From positions 1 to 40,436 of the forward strand of contig CAMDLX010000009.1 in NCBI GenBank assembly GCA_945901935.1: a stretch of DNA of 40,436 nt. Reading direction: 5' to 3'. The notes beneath the pieces were generated by a model. That model did not search any database, was not told the DNA's origin, and saw nothing but the letters and a program-made list of their open reading frames with translations. Below, piece by piece: positions 1 through 10,359 of this stretch. The DNA comes from Bifidobacterium breve. GTDB lineage: Bacteria; Actinomycetota; Acidimicrobiia; Acidimicrobiales; Microtrichaceae. A program made the translations under genes and the position numbers. Every line of letters starts with the position of its first letter. Within the stretch, counting starts at the first letter, position 1.

Positions 1-566
1 TCATCAAGGTGCTGCTCAATCACGCTGATGCAGTTGGAAAGCTCCTCTGGCAAGGGTGGATCATGAGCTAAGAACTTCTCGGTCATCCGCACGCATCCAA
101 CATCGATAGACACGGACTCCTCTACTTGGCTTCTCCCGAGCGCGAACTCGGTAGAGCCACCGCCGATGTCAACAACAAGAGTCAGAATCTCCTTGTCCTC
201 CAAGGCAGATGTCGCACCCAAAAAACTGAGCTGCGCCTCTTCTTGTCCCGTCAGGATCTCCGGTGTTTGGCCCAAGATCTGCTCGGCGGCAAGCAAAAAA
301 TCTTGGCTGTTCGTGGCATCTCGCGCAGCCGAAGTGGCTGCGATACGGAGGCCAACCACGCCGGCTGAATCCATGACTTGTCGGTACTCGCGCAGCACCT
401 CAAGTGTGCGCTCAATCGCCGCAGGATCAAGTCGACCCGTGCGGTCCACTCCTGCTCCGAGGCGCGTCACGCGCATCAATCGCTCTTCGACAATCTGGCC
501 GTCCGAAATCAAAAGACGAGTTGAGTTCGTTCCACAATCAATGGCCGCGTACTTCGGTGTGCTCAC
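1..566 (-). CDS. ppx: Exopolyphosphatase / guanosine pentaphosphate phosphohydrolase (Ppx/GppA), 3' end missing
   Basis: Ppx/GppA enzymes release phosphate from polyphosphate or convert pppGpp to ppGpp in the cytoplasm. The 188 codons present are the N-terminal ASKHA-fold half. The phosphate-1 motif AAIDCGTNSTRLL is near residues 7-19, and the phosphate-2 motif VVDIGGGSTEFALG is near residue 130. The family is usually about 300 residues or more, so the C-terminal part lies beyond the window edge. The GTG start at 566 shares a GTGA overlap with the stop of the DUF501 gene upstream, implying translational coupling in an ftsB-DUF501-ppx operon. The family call is secure; polyphosphatase versus pppGppase activity cannot be decided from sequence. 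Confidence 0.93.
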   Translation of the reverse strand, partial: MSTPKYAAIDCGTNSTRLLISDGQIVEERLMRVTRLGAGVDRTGRLDPAAIERTLEVLREYRQVMDSAGVVGLRIAATSAARDATNSQDFLLAAEQILGQTPEILTGQEEAQLSFLGATSALEDKEILTLVVDIGGGSTEFALGRSQVEESVSIDVGCVRMTEKFLAHDPPLPEELSNCISVIEQHLD

Positions 567-1210
567 TCGTTTTCTCCGTTTTCCTTCAGGATGAATTCGT
601 TCGGGATAGCTGTGCTCTGAACTGCGCCCACAACCTGCTGCGGCGTCGGTGCCGAGTCCAACTCAAGTTGCTCCTTCACCCACGCACCAACCGGGTCCTC
701 GCCACCTACAAGAAACCAGGCGTAATGCGTGTGTAGGCACTTGACTCCCCTGCGGGTTCCACCCACTCCACCAAATGGTCGAGGACCCATCCAAGACTCT
801 GGAATCAGGGCATCTCGCTCTGCTGCATAGGTTTCATGCGCCGCTGCAAGGACATCGGCATCCACTGCCTCTTCGGCCTGTCGCACCCCACCGGTTGCCT
901 CGAGCTGGCCGATGCGTCGATTGAGTTTCTTGTCGACTAGCCAGTAGCGAGTAGGCATCGGGGTGCCATCTTCGAGTAGCGGAAGGTTGCCGATCACCAT
1001 TGGGGTGCCATCTTCGGAACGCAGCAGGACCTCGAAGCTCCCCTTTGGGGTTCTGCCAAGCAACTCGGTCACTACCGCTATGTCGGTTGGGTCTTGGACT
1101 CCAAAACCTAAGGCTGAGAAATCTGGGGCTGAAAAATCTTGGGCTGCAAGATCTGGGGCTGCAAGACCGGAGTGACCACACGCCGCGTCTGCTGCTGTTG
1201 AATCAACCAT
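563..1210 (-). CDS. DUF501 family protein with a five-residue tandem repeat near the N terminus
   Basis: This 215-residue protein carries the DUF501 domain from about residue 42. Family landmarks are NLPLLEDGTPMPTRYWLV and the later RRGVKCLHTHYAWFLVGG, where conserved Cys and His residues sit. Function is unknown, but the family is found next to ftsB and ppx in actinobacteria, as here. Residues 17-41 are an unusual run of five 5-residue units (AAPDL, AAQDF, SAPDF, SALGF, GVQDP) encoded by 15-bp repeats; this leader is not part of the domain as I know it. The ATG at 1210 has no clear ribosome-binding site, and a start closer to the domain cannot be excluded. The gene lies 66 bp after the ftsB-like gene and overlaps ppx by four bases. 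Confidence 0.88.
   Translation of the reverse strand: MVDSTAADAACGHSGLAAPDLAAQDFSAPDFSALGFGVQDPTDIAVVTELLGRTPKGSFEVLLRSEDGTPMVIGNLPLLEDGTPMPTRYWLVDKKLNRRIGQLEATGGVRQAEEAVDADVLAAAHETYAAERDALIPESWMGPRPFGGVGGTRRGVKCLHTHYAWFLVGGEDPVGAWVKEQLELDSAPTPQQVVGAVQSTAIPNEFILKENGENE
1088..1162 (-). repeat. Five 15-bp in-frame tandem repeats inside the DUF501 gene
   Basis: On the minus strand the units are GCAGCCCCAGATCTT, GCAGCCCAAGATTTT, TCAGCCCCAGATTTC and TCAGCCTTAGGTTTT, plus one more degenerate unit. They encode AAPDL-AAQDF-SAPDF-SALGF-GVQDP. The period is exactly one pentapeptide, so copy-number change keeps the frame. Confidence 0.85.
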
Positions 1211-1276
1211 TGCGACACCGTAGCGGGGTGATCTGCCGGAACCGAACTCAGGAACGAAACTGAACGAACTGGACGA

Positions 1277-1789
1277 TCAAGGGGCGAGCGTTGCTCGTTC
1301 AAGAGGCTCTTGAACTAGGCCAAATGGCCATGAGCGAGGGAGCACCAACCCGGCGCTAGCAGGGGGAAGAATCGAATAGGACTCTTCTCCTTCAAGCACC
1401 AGGCCATAGTCCCTTCTCGCAATCCGCTGAATCTCAGATGGGTCATCAAGGCGGTCTCGGCGCAAGGTGAGTTCTCGGTTCTGTTGCTGTAGGTCGGTCA
1501 GCTCTGCACGATGAGCAGAGATCTCATGTCGTTGCGCCATGTACCCGCGAGCCGGAACCAACAAGAGTGCAACTGCCGCTGCGATCACAAAGGTAAGTAT
1601 CCCGAGCCTCTGCAGGAGCACGGCCCGCGGCACAGCAGTCATTGGCTGCCTGCGTGAGCGCGAGCTTTTGGCTGCCGTTCTTTTGACTGCCGTCCTCTGG
1701 GAGGCTGCTCTCTTGGCTGCAGGGCGCTTGGCACCCGAGCGTGTAGACGCAGGGCGCTTGGCACCGGTTCGGGAAGATTCTGAGCTCAC
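1277..1789 (-). CDS. FtsB/DivIC-like septum formation initiator with a basic N-terminal tail
   Basis: This is a bitopic membrane protein of the divisome, in which FtsB/DivIC proteins pair with FtsL and FtsQ. From a GTG at 1789 it has 170 residues. The first 65 or so form a cytoplasmic Lys/Arg/Ala/Ser-rich tail with GAKRPA-type repeats. One membrane segment follows (about 69-91, LGILTFVIAAAVALLLV), then a coiled coil (about 92-120) and the diagnostic ARRDYGLVLEGEESY. I chose this start because a GGGGGAG site lies a few bases upstream and it begins just after the eno stop. A longer frame open to 1915 would run back inside eno and is unlikely. The basic tail is longer than in typical FtsB proteins. 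Confidence 0.87.
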   Translation of the reverse strand: MSSESSRTGAKRPASTRSGAKRPAAKRAASQRTAVKRTAAKSSRSRRQPMTAVPRAVLLQRLGILTFVIAAAVALLLVPARGYMAQRHEISAHRAELTDLQQQNRELTLRRDRLDDPSEIQRIARRDYGLVLEGEESYSILPPASAGLVLPRSWPFGLVQEPLERATLAP

Positions 1790-1790
1790 C

Positions 1791-3170
<1,380 letters not shown>

Positions 3171-3208
3171 CTAAACAGCCTATCTTCCCGGTCGAAGCCG
3201 CTCAGGGA

Positions 3209-5176
3209 TTACAGGTTGGAACGAATGAGTTCGGCAAATGCTGCGGCACCATCGGGCCGCAGGTGGGTGCCATCGTTCGCAAACCACTCCGGATGTTGGC
3301 TTGCTAGCCCAAACCAGTCCACCAGTACAGCATTCGGGTGACGATCCGCCGCCGCAGAAATGCGCTGATTGACCAGTTCCTGCCAAGGCCTTCCTACCTT
3401 CGCATTGACCAGCACTACCTTGCGGTCCCCCGCAATCTTGAACAACTGATCCATATCTTCATCGCTGAAGGTGCCGTTCGTGCCAGCGTGAACCACCAAG
3501 GTGCTCGGGATCAGTCCTTCCCGTTCATACCACCCCACCACGCCAAGAAGATCGTTGAACTGTCGGCCAACCTTGGCATCAATTCGAACTCCCGGAATTG
3601 CAGCACTGACCGACGGAGACGCTCCAAGGAGGACCGAATCTCCAACGGCCACCACGTTCGCCAGAGCGGCCGGGTCCGCAACGGGTTCAGTAACTGGCGG
3701 CGGGGCGACTCCCGTTGGACTTGAGCCCAACGCAGTTGTTGTCGGAGCGCTAGCACTTGTAGGTGCACCCAGAATTGTCGTAGCAGTTGGGATCGTAGAG
3801 GGAGCCGCTGAACCGTCTGCAGTTTCGCTCCCGCCTGTTTGACTGCTGGGACGTGAGGCCCCCTCTACGGGCGAGCCAGGGTCATTCAACGCTGGCGCAG
3901 CGAGCGCCGCAAGCTCAAGCTCATCGCGCTGACTGCTCGAACTGGCTGCACGCAATCCAACAGTGATCATCACTAACAACAACAAGAAGGTGGTTCCAAT
4001 AGTCATGCCTCGACGCAGCAACCTTGTTCGCTGGGGCCCTGAACTGCCTTTGAGATCACGCCACCAGTGGTTCAAAACACCGTTACGTACTGGTACTTCT
4101 ACGAATCGGTAAGAAAGTTCTGCTGCACCAAAGGTGAGCACCATCCGAAGCACAAACACCGGAAAACCTGTGAATGGCACATCTAGTTCTGGCCGGGTGA
4201 CTACAAAGATCGGCCAATGCCACAGGTAGATGGCATACGAACGCAACCCAATCCATACCAAGGGTGACCAAGCCAAGAACTTCGAGAGTTTGGCTGCAGG
4301 ATGCACGAGCACTGCGATGACCACAATGCACGCAATATCGAGCGCCAAAAACCCGCCTCGATAGATAAAGGGATCAAACTCATTGACCCGAAGGAGGAAC
4401 CAACCGATCACCACTAACCCGAGCACACCGGCAGTATCGAGCACGCGTGCTGCGCTGCGAGCAGCCGGAATTCGCGAGCGCCACGGAGCCCAACTCAACG
4501 CGAGTACAGCGCCGACGAGTAGCCCTGCTATCCGGGTATCTGTGCCGTAGTAGACGCGAGACGGGTCGGTATAGGGCTCGAACAACAGCGCCATTTCAAT
4601 CGTTGAGGCCAAGGCCACGATAATGATTCCTAGGCGGGCTTTGCCTCTGCCGAACTTGAGCAGAACTAGAGCAAAAATGGGAGGAAACAGCAGGTAGAAC
4701 TGTTCCTCTACTGCAAGTGACCACAAGTGTCGAAGCATCGGCGGGCGACCAGCTTGGGCAAAGTATGACTCGTCGAGGTAGATATCCCACCAGTTGCTCA
4801 CATAGGCCAAAGCTGCGAGTACATCGCCACCCATTCGGCCTGCTGCATCGGTATACACCAGAATCGCAGCCGCCGAGACCACAGCTAACAACAGGTACAG
4901 GGCAGGCAACAGGCGGCGCGCTCGGCGAATCCAGAATTGCTTCAGATCAATCTGACCCTTAGTCATTCGCTCTTCTGTGAGCAACGTGGTGATTAAGAAG
5001 CCGCTGATCACGAAAAAGACCTCTACCCCCAAAAACCCTCCGGGAATCAGAGCGAAGTCAGCATGATAAAAAACCACTGCTAGAACAGAAATTGCGCGCA
5101 GACCATCAAGCGCCGGCTGATAGCCGAGCTTCTGAACTCCCTGAGTGGGCGCGGGTCTCTGAATAGTGGAAGTCAC
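3209..5176 (-). CDS. Acyltransferase-3 family membrane protein with C-terminal SGNH domain (OafA-like)
   Basis: OafA-type proteins O-acetylate surface glycans: the membrane domain supplies the acyl group and the external SGNH hydrolase-like domain transfers it. The 655 residues start with ALDGLRAISVLAVVFYHADF, containing the conserved His near residue 38, followed by GVEVFFVISGFL and about ten membrane segments to about residue 415. A Ser/Thr/Ala/Pro-rich linker follows (about 420-490). The SGNH domain begins with VVAVGDSVLLG (nucleophile Ser) and ends with NDGTHLRPDG (Asp/His pair). The start is GTG at 5176 with no strong ribosome-binding site. It stands alone between eno and the P450 gene. 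Substrate is unknown; the polysaccharide made by the island at 17570-25510 is a candidate, which is inference. Confidence 0.9.
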   Translation of the reverse strand: MTSTIQRPAPTQGVQKLGYQPALDGLRAISVLAVVFYHADFALIPGGFLGVEVFFVISGFLITTLLTEERMTKGQIDLKQFWIRRARRLLPALYLLLAVVSAAAILVYTDAAGRMGGDVLAALAYVSNWWDIYLDESYFAQAGRPPMLRHLWSLAVEEQFYLLFPPIFALVLLKFGRGKARLGIIIVALASTIEMALLFEPYTDPSRVYYGTDTRIAGLLVGAVLALSWAPWRSRIPAARSAARVLDTAGVLGLVVIGWFLLRVNEFDPFIYRGGFLALDIACIVVIAVLVHPAAKLSKFLAWSPLVWIGLRSYAIYLWHWPIFVVTRPELDVPFTGFPVFVLRMVLTFGAAELSYRFVEVPVRNGVLNHWWRDLKGSSGPQRTRLLRRGMTIGTTFLLLLVMITVGLRAASSSSQRDELELAALAAPALNDPGSPVEGASRPSSQTGGSETADGSAAPSTIPTATTILGAPTSASAPTTTALGSSPTGVAPPPVTEPVADPAALANVVAVGDSVLLGASPSVSAAIPGVRIDAKVGRQFNDLLGVVGWYEREGLIPSTLVVHAGTNGTFSDEDMDQLFKIAGDRKVVLVNAKVGRPWQELVNQRISAAADRHPNAVLVDWFGLASQHPEWFANDGTHLRPDGAAAFAELIRSNL

Positions 5177-5256
5177 CGTCCGTTATTCTTGCGCATTGGC
5201 AGTAGCTTCTCGTGCCACTGCGGGGAGTTCCGGTGAATCCCGTCAGCAAGGAAGGG

Positions 5257-6558
5257 TCAGGCCCGCTCACGCATGCGTACCTCAAAGGAACTGACTGCCC
5301 GAGCAAAAATGTTTGCCTCGATCACAGGTTCCGAGATTATTTCGGGAACTTCAAATCGGCGGGTGAGTTCCGCGAAGAGAATCTGCAATTCGAGGCGTGC
5401 AAGGTTGGCACCCAAACAGAAGTGCGTTCCGTGACCAAAGGCCAAATGCGGATTCGTCGACCGGGTGACATCAAAGCGGAACGGGTCTGCAAAAACGAGT
5501 TCGTCTCTGTTCGCTGAGGGATAGAGCAGGATCAGGCGGTCGTCTTGAGCCACCGGATGGCCACCAACGGTTGTGTCTTCGATGGCAGTCCGAAAGAAAT
5601 TGCTCAGCGGTGTCACCCAGCGAATGAGTTCCTCAACAGCCCCTGGGATGAGTTCCGGCGAGTCAGCTAAGAGGTCCCACTGATCTGGATGATCGGAAAA
5701 AACCCGCAACCCATGTGCGATCACGGTGCGAGTTGTTTCGGCACCACCTGCAATAAACAGCCCCGTCTCGTGCAGCATTCGCCGCTCTGAGTATCCCGAC
5801 TCTCCAGCAATATCTGCATTCGCCCAGACTGATATCAGGTCATCAGCAGGGCACTCAATGCGCTGAGGAACGAGCTCCTCAAGCAACTCTACGTATTCGG
5901 CTATTGCAGTTCCCAAGCCCACTAGGGCATCCATGTCATGCGAAGCCGCATCAAAGCGCATGATCGCCTCGGACCAGTTCTTCACATCACGCCAGCGATC
6001 CTCGGGAAAGCCCAACAGCATTGCAATCAGTCGACTCGGAAGAGGTGCCGCTAAGGCGTCGATGATTTCAACGTCCCCTTCAGCAGCAACTGCGTCTAAC
6101 AACTCGTCGATTCGTAGCCGCAGCCAGGGCTCGTGCTCGCGAGTTGCTCTTGGGGTAAATCGATTCGCTACGAGGCGCCGCTGCTGCTGATGGCCTGGGT
6201 CGTCCATCGAGATGATATTGATCTCCTCCGGGGCCCACCAGGAGCGGTAGCCACGTCCAGAGACAAACACAGCGCTGTTGCGTTCAACTTCGGCAAGATC
6301 CGCATGTCGGGTCACCGCCCAGAGCGAGTTCTTGTGGTCGCGATAGAGGGGCTCGTTGGCACGCATCCAGCTGAAGGCCGGATGCGGATCGGCTCGATAG
6401 AACTCCGCATCGAGCAAATCGATCTCTGGTCGGCTTTCCCCACCGGGCAGTGCTGTTGGATTCAGAGTCACAGCTGACAGTGTGACACAGCCCACAGAAT
6501 TCAAACCCCGTTTTCTCCTGCGCCAAACCTCCGCTCTGTCATGCGAGGGACCCTCCAT
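5257..6558 (-). CDS. Cytochrome P450
   Basis: This is a soluble bacterial class I P450 that would take electrons from a ferredoxin or flavodoxin system not seen here. Landmarks in order are the I-helix motif GGAETTRT, the K-helix ExxR within EELIRW, and the heme-binding loop [12 protein letters not shown] carrying the cysteine ligand. The frame gives up to 433 residues, but the first 25-30 do not look like P450 sequence. Starts at GTG 6495, which has AGGAG about 30 bases upstream, or GTG 6471 would give the more usual 400-410 residues. Substrate cannot be predicted. The acyltransferase gene downstream is 80 bp away and may be unrelated. Confidence 0.93.
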   Translation of the reverse strand: MEGPSHDRAEVWRRRKRGLNSVGCVTLSAVTLNPTALPGGESRPEIDLLDAEFYRADPHPAFSWMRANEPLYRDHKNSLWAVTRHADLAEVERNSAVFVSGRGYRSWWAPEEINIISMDDPGHQQQRRLVANRFTPRATREHEPWLRLRIDELLDAVAAEGDVEIIDALAAPLPSRLIAMLLGFPEDRWRDVKNWSEAIMRFDAASHDMDALVGLGTAIAEYVELLEELVPQRIECPADDLISVWANADIAGESGYSERRMLHETGLFIAGGAETTRTVIAHGLRVFSDHPDQWDLLADSPELIPGAVEELIRWVTPLSNFFRTAIEDTTVGGHPVAQDDRLILLYPSANRDELVFADPFRFDVTRSTNPHLAFGHGTHFCLGANLARLELQILFAELTRRFEVPEIISEPVIEANIFARAVSSFEVRMRERA

Positions 6559-6589
6559 AGGGGGTCAGGCGCATGACAAAGCGAGTTGG

Positions 6590-7894
6590 TTAGCCGGCTT
6601 CGGAGTGGGTTACTGCGGGCTCACCCATCCACTCACGCAGGGTGTTCTTCAGCTTGGTCTGCTGAATAAAAATATCGTGTTCGGGCTTAACCCCACCCTT
6701 TGCCTGCGGGGCTTTCCAATAGAAGCTCAACCACTCCTGAACCCCTGATTGCCCAGCGCGATGGGCTAGGTCCAAAAAGAGCGCCAAGTCGAGCACCAAA
6801 GGCGCGGCCAAGATGGAATCACGGCACATGAAATCGACTTTGATCTGCATCGGGTATCCCATCCATCCAAAGATGTCGATGGCATCCCAGCCCTCTTTGT
6901 TGTCTCCACGCGGTGGGTAGTAATTGATGCGCACCACGTGAGCGATGTCTCCGTACAACTCTGGGTACACCTCGGGTTGAAGAATGGTGTCGAGCACACC
7001 GAGTTTGGAGACTTCCTTGGTCTTGAAGTTCTCTGGGTCATCGAGAACCTCACCGTCGCGATTTCCCAGAATATTGGTTGAGTACCAACCACGAAGCCCC
7101 AGCATGCGCGCCTTAAACCCAGGAGCCAAAATGGTCTTCATCAAGGTCTGCCCGGTCTTGAAATCCTTGCCGGTGATGGGCACACCGCGGGTGGCTGCGA
7201 GTTGTTCCATGCAGGGCAGATCGATACTCAGGTTTGGCGCACCGTTCGCAAAGGGCACTCCACTCGACAGTGCGGCGTAGACGTACATCTGACTCGGAGA
7301 AATGTTCTCGTCGTCTGCACGCAACCCCGCCTCGAAAGCTTCCACGCTCTGATGTGTCGCCGTTGGTTCCTGGTAGGCCTCGGTTGAACCGCACCAGACC
7401 ATGACGAGTCGATCACAGTCGTTTTCAATGCGGAAGGTCTCGATATCGGCGATGAGTTGCTGGGTGAGGTCCCATTTGGAGTCCCCGGTCTTGACTCGTT
7501 TCCCATCAAGGTTGCGCACCCACCGCTGATCAAACACCGCTGGCATCGCCACCACGCCCTCGAGTTCTGCCGACAGCGGAGCTAGGTCCCGCTCATCGAG
7601 AACCCCACAGGTGCGAGCGGCTTCTAATGCGTTCGGTGAGATCGGATCCCAACCACCAAAAACAATGTCATCGAGACCCGCAAGCGGAACAAAGTCCTTC
7701 ATCATGGGATTTCGACCCTCTTCACGCTCGCCAAGGCGAATATGCGCCATCTGGGTAAGCGATCCAATTGGTTCGGCCAAGCCCTTACGGGTGGCAAGCA
7801 CGCCGGCGTAGAGCGTTGTAGCCACGGCGCCCATTCCGGGAGTCAGGATTCCTAGGCGGCCAGTGGCGGGGGCAATATTCAGCGGTTCAGGCAT
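6590..7894 (-). CDS. ino1: myo-Inositol-1-phosphate synthase (inositol-3-phosphate synthase)
   Basis: This enzyme is NAD-dependent and isomerises glucose-6-phosphate to inositol-3-phosphate. That product is the precursor of phosphatidylinositol, mycothiol and compatible solutes in actinobacteria. The 434-residue protein has an N-terminal dinucleotide-binding start GILTPGMGAVATTLYAGV. The catalytic-region motifs include GKDFKTGQTLMKT, STNILGNRDGEVL and KVDFMCRDSILAAPLVLDL. The ATG at 7894 is preferred over a TTG two codons upstream. This sequence is of the longer type rather than the roughly 360-residue mycobacterial Ino1 as I recall it. It sits 74 bp downstream of mazG and 31 bp from the P450 gene. 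Confidence 0.93.
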   Translation of the reverse strand: MPEPLNIAPATGRLGILTPGMGAVATTLYAGVLATRKGLAEPIGSLTQMAHIRLGEREEGRNPMMKDFVPLAGLDDIVFGGWDPISPNALEAARTCGVLDERDLAPLSAELEGVVAMPAVFDQRWVRNLDGKRVKTGDSKWDLTQQLIADIETFRIENDCDRLVMVWCGSTEAYQEPTATHQSVEAFEAGLRADDENISPSQMYVYAALSSGVPFANGAPNLSIDLPCMEQLAATRGVPITGKDFKTGQTLMKTILAPGFKARMLGLRGWYSTNILGNRDGEVLDDPENFKTKEVSKLGVLDTILQPEVYPELYGDIAHVVRINYYPPRGDNKEGWDAIDIFGWMGYPMQIKVDFMCRDSILAAPLVLDLALFLDLAHRAGQSGVQEWLSFYWKAPQAKGGVKPEHDIFIQQTKLKNTLREWMGEPAVTHSEAG

Positions 7895-7968
7895 GACCAA
7901 ACACTGTACGCGGCAAATCGACTCGACCCATTGTTGAGCTACCAGGAAGGGATGACTGCCCGATCGAA

Positions 7969-9354
7969 TTAGGGATTCTCAGAACCTGCTCGCTCGACAG
8001 TACGAAGCTGTTCGATGCGCAGATCAGTGGCCTGTCGAAGGGCTTCCTCGGGATCAAAGCCCCGCTCCTGCGCCAGATCAACCAACTTCAGTAAAGCGGT
8101 TCCCAACTCAGAGAAATCCAGTTCTGAGAAATCAAGCTCAGCGAAATCCAACCCGGCAGAGTCCACCGGAGCGACATAGCCCTCAATGCCGGTTGCGCGT
8201 TTTGCAACCTTGAGCGCACGGGCGAGCGCCGGAAGCCCAACAGGAATCTGATCCAGGGCAGAGCTTCGGCTCTGCTCGTGCACCTTGGAGGATTCCCACA
8301 GCGCCACTACTTGCGCAACATCGGCTGATCCAAGCTGGGCTCCTAGCGCCTGCTCAAGAGCTTGATGTCGGGCCAACAGCTTGTCGTGAATCGCGCCAGC
8401 AACATCTGCCAGAGTGAACCAACCTGCCTCGGAAGCAATCGCAGAATGAAAGACCACCTGATACAACAAGTCGCCAAGTTCGGAGCAGAGTTCCGTAGCA
8501 CCCGCCCCGGATTCGGGATCGTAGGAATCGATGGCCTCAAATACCTCGTAGGTCTCTTCTAGGAGATAACGCTTGAGCGAATCATGCGTCTGCTCGGCCT
8601 TCCACGGATCCTCTGCGCGCAATCGTGTTAGCAGCTCCTGCAATTTCACGAATTCAGCCGCTACGGGCGCAGCAAACTCAGGGATCCAGATTGAAGTCAG
8701 GTGATCTGGGATGACCTCGCGGTCGAGATCCGACCAATCAACAGAAAAAATCTTCTCGTCTGGCAGGCCAAGACGCTGCAGGACCACCACCGGGCTGCTC
8801 GGCGGGTCATCGAGAGACAGCTTGATGTCAGACAGCGTGAACGAGTTATCGCATTGCCCAACGAGCAACGGGCCTCGCTGACCTGCAGCCTCAACTGCAA
8901 AGCGATGGCCATCAATGAGGCGCACTCCAAGCTCAACAGGGTCAACGCCGAGACGTGCCCACGTCAGGTCTAGAAACGACAGCGCTGGGTGAATGACAAC
9001 TTCAACTCTCGGGTCACTCAACAACAGTTCCACGGTGTGCTCGGCAACCACGGGCGAGCCTGGCACTGCGTAGAGCACCTCTCCCACGGCACCGATCTGC
9101 ACTGCAACATCGTGTTCCTCGCATGCAGCACTCACGAGCGCCTCGCAGATGGACTGATACACCTGCGGCATGGATGAAGCAGACTCGTACAGGCGGTCGA
9201 ACCACTGCGCATGCGGCATAACCTGCGCCGCGGGGTGGCGCTCAGTACGCAGAAACTGCCGAGGGATCGTTGCGATGAGCTGCATCGCTCCGGCCGTCAC
9301 AAGATCGGGCCCCGCAGGGCCGAGGCCAATGACGTGGACTCGCGGCAGACTCAC
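7969..9354 (-). CDS. mazG: YabN-type fusion: tetrapyrrole-methylase-like domain + MazG nucleotide pyrophosphohydrolase
   Basis: MazG hydrolyses NTPs to NMP and PPi and cleans up aberrant nucleotides. The N-terminal half (about 1-220) keeps the SAM-methylase fold start VIGLGPAGPDLVTAGAM and the loop YAVPGSPVVAEHTV. The MazG domain starts near residue 250 with DPWKAEQTHDSLKRYLLEETYEVFEAI and continues with ELGDLLYQVVFHS, giving the metal-binding ExxE...ExxD residues. Near residue 400 lies a GLDFA-ELDFS-ELDFS-ELG insertion encoded by 15-bp repeats. The GTG start overlaps the stop of the upstream lipoprotein gene (GTGA), so mfd, the lipoprotein and mazG form a tight operon. The role of the methylase domain is unknown. 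Confidence 0.92.
   Translation of the reverse strand: MSLPRVHVIGLGPAGPDLVTAGAMQLIATIPRQFLRTERHPAAQVMPHAQWFDRLYESASSMPQVYQSICEALVSAACEEHDVAVQIGAVGEVLYAVPGSPVVAEHTVELLLSDPRVEVVIHPALSFLDLTWARLGVDPVELGVRLIDGHRFAVEAAGQRGPLLVGQCDNSFTLSDIKLSLDDPPSSPVVVLQRLGLPDEKIFSVDWSDLDREVIPDHLTSIWIPEFAAPVAAEFVKLQELLTRLRAEDPWKAEQTHDSLKRYLLEETYEVFEAIDSYDPESGAGATELCSELGDLLYQVVFHSAIASEAGWFTLADVAGAIHDKLLARHQALEQALGAQLGSADVAQVVALWESSKVHEQSRSSALDQIPVGLPALARALKVAKRATGIEGYVAPVDSAGLDFAELDFSELDFSELGTALLKLVDLAQERGFDPEEALRQATDLRIEQLRTVERAGSENP
8101..8154 (-). repeat. 15-bp in-frame repeats inside mazG
   Basis: Units on the minus strand are GGGTTGGATTTCGCT, GAGCTTGATTTCTCA, GAACTGGATTTCTCT and a partial GAGTTGGGA. They encode GLDFA-ELDFS-ELDFS-ELG. 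The core GATTTCTCAG is also present in the DUF501 repeat. Confidence 0.8.
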
Positions 9355-10349
9355 GGAGTATTCGTGGCCTGAATCACCCCTGAATCAAGGAGCACGCCCC
9401 TGGGGAGTTCCGGAGCTGGGGGCGGCAAAACTGCTGCCTGACCGCTCGGCCCAAAGCCAACTTCAGACCCATACCGGGGATTGATCTGAGCAGTCGCAAC
9501 CACCAATTGCACCCATGTATCCGGACCTTGCGAGATGAGCTTCAACAGACCGGGCACTGCTTCTTCGAACGGTACGACTTTCCGCTCGTCTACGCGAATG
9601 AGATAGGTAATCGGATTGCCTTGGCTGTCGGTTGCAGTAACTGGTTCGGTAGCTACTCCTAACTCTGCGCCTAGAACGGCTTGTTGAATGAGTCCGGAGA
9701 GCAACGCTGTTGGAATGCAGTCTCGTGAAGTTGCCACAATATCTACTTCCGGAAACACACCCGGAAGCTCTTCGAGTAAGGCACCGGACTCGATTTGTTT
9801 GAGCACCGCACCCTGGACCGAAGGATCTACTGACGCAACAGTCATGCAGGTAAGTTCTCTGGCAATGGGTAGTCGGTCGTAGAGGAGACGAAGATCTTCG
9901 GTGCTTGATTCCTGGATGGACTGAAACCGCTCTCCAAGAAGTGTCTGTGCAGCAAGAAACTTTACGAGTACTGCTCGGGCCGTAGCCGAGATCTGAGTCG
10001 GCGCCCCTTGCTGGCCCAGTTGAGCATCGATCTGCTGATTTGCCTGATCCTCGGCCTGAGCAGAGAGCGAAACACCAAACCGCTCCAACTCACTTGCCCA
10101 TGCAGTTGCCTGCACTGCGAGTAGCAGCGCTGCTCGTGCCTGCTCTCCGGGCAGCACACTGTCATTTGCGGTTGAAGTCCCTGGAGCACCAAAGACCTCG
10201 TCCCGAGCAAGAGCATTCACTGTTTCTATGGAGACCGTTTCGCCATCTACCGTCGCAGCGGTGTCGTCTGCAGTGACCCCACATGAAGCAAGTACGGCCA
10301 AAATCGGCAGAGCGAGAAGAAAGAAGAATGGTGTACGTACCCGATACAT
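9351..10349 (-). CDS. SurA N-terminal-like lipoprotein (putative secreted foldase or chaperone)
   Basis: This 332-residue protein is probably a cell-surface lipoprotein. MYRVRTPFFFLLALPILAVLASCG is broken into a basic n-region, a hydrophobic core and a lipobox L-A-S-C, with the lipidated Cys near residue 23. After the Cys come TVDGETVSIETVNALARDEVFG and a helical region like the SurA N-terminal chaperone domain. The C-terminal part, which contains DSQGNPITYLIRVDERKVVPFEEA, resembles a parvulin (PpiC) fold but is divergent, so isomerase activity is uncertain. The ATG at 10349 is chosen because it immediately precedes the signal peptide and begins 11 bp after the mfd stop. The frame extends upstream into mfd, but that is unlikely to be translated. 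The stop overlaps the mazG start. Confidence 0.82.
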   Translation of the reverse strand: MYRVRTPFFFLLALPILAVLASCGVTADDTAATVDGETVSIETVNALARDEVFGAPGTSTANDSVLPGEQARAALLLAVQATAWASELERFGVSLSAQAEDQANQQIDAQLGQQGAPTQISATARAVLVKFLAAQTLLGERFQSIQESSTEDLRLLYDRLPIARELTCMTVASVDPSVQGAVLKQIESGALLEELPGVFPEVDIVATSRDCIPTALLSGLIQQAVLGAELGVATEPVTATDSQGNPITYLIRVDERKVVPFEEAVPGLLKLISQGPDTWVQLVVATAQINPRYGSEVGFGPSGQAAVLPPPAPELPRGVLLDSGVIQATNTP

Positions 10350-10359
10350 AATGAGAATG

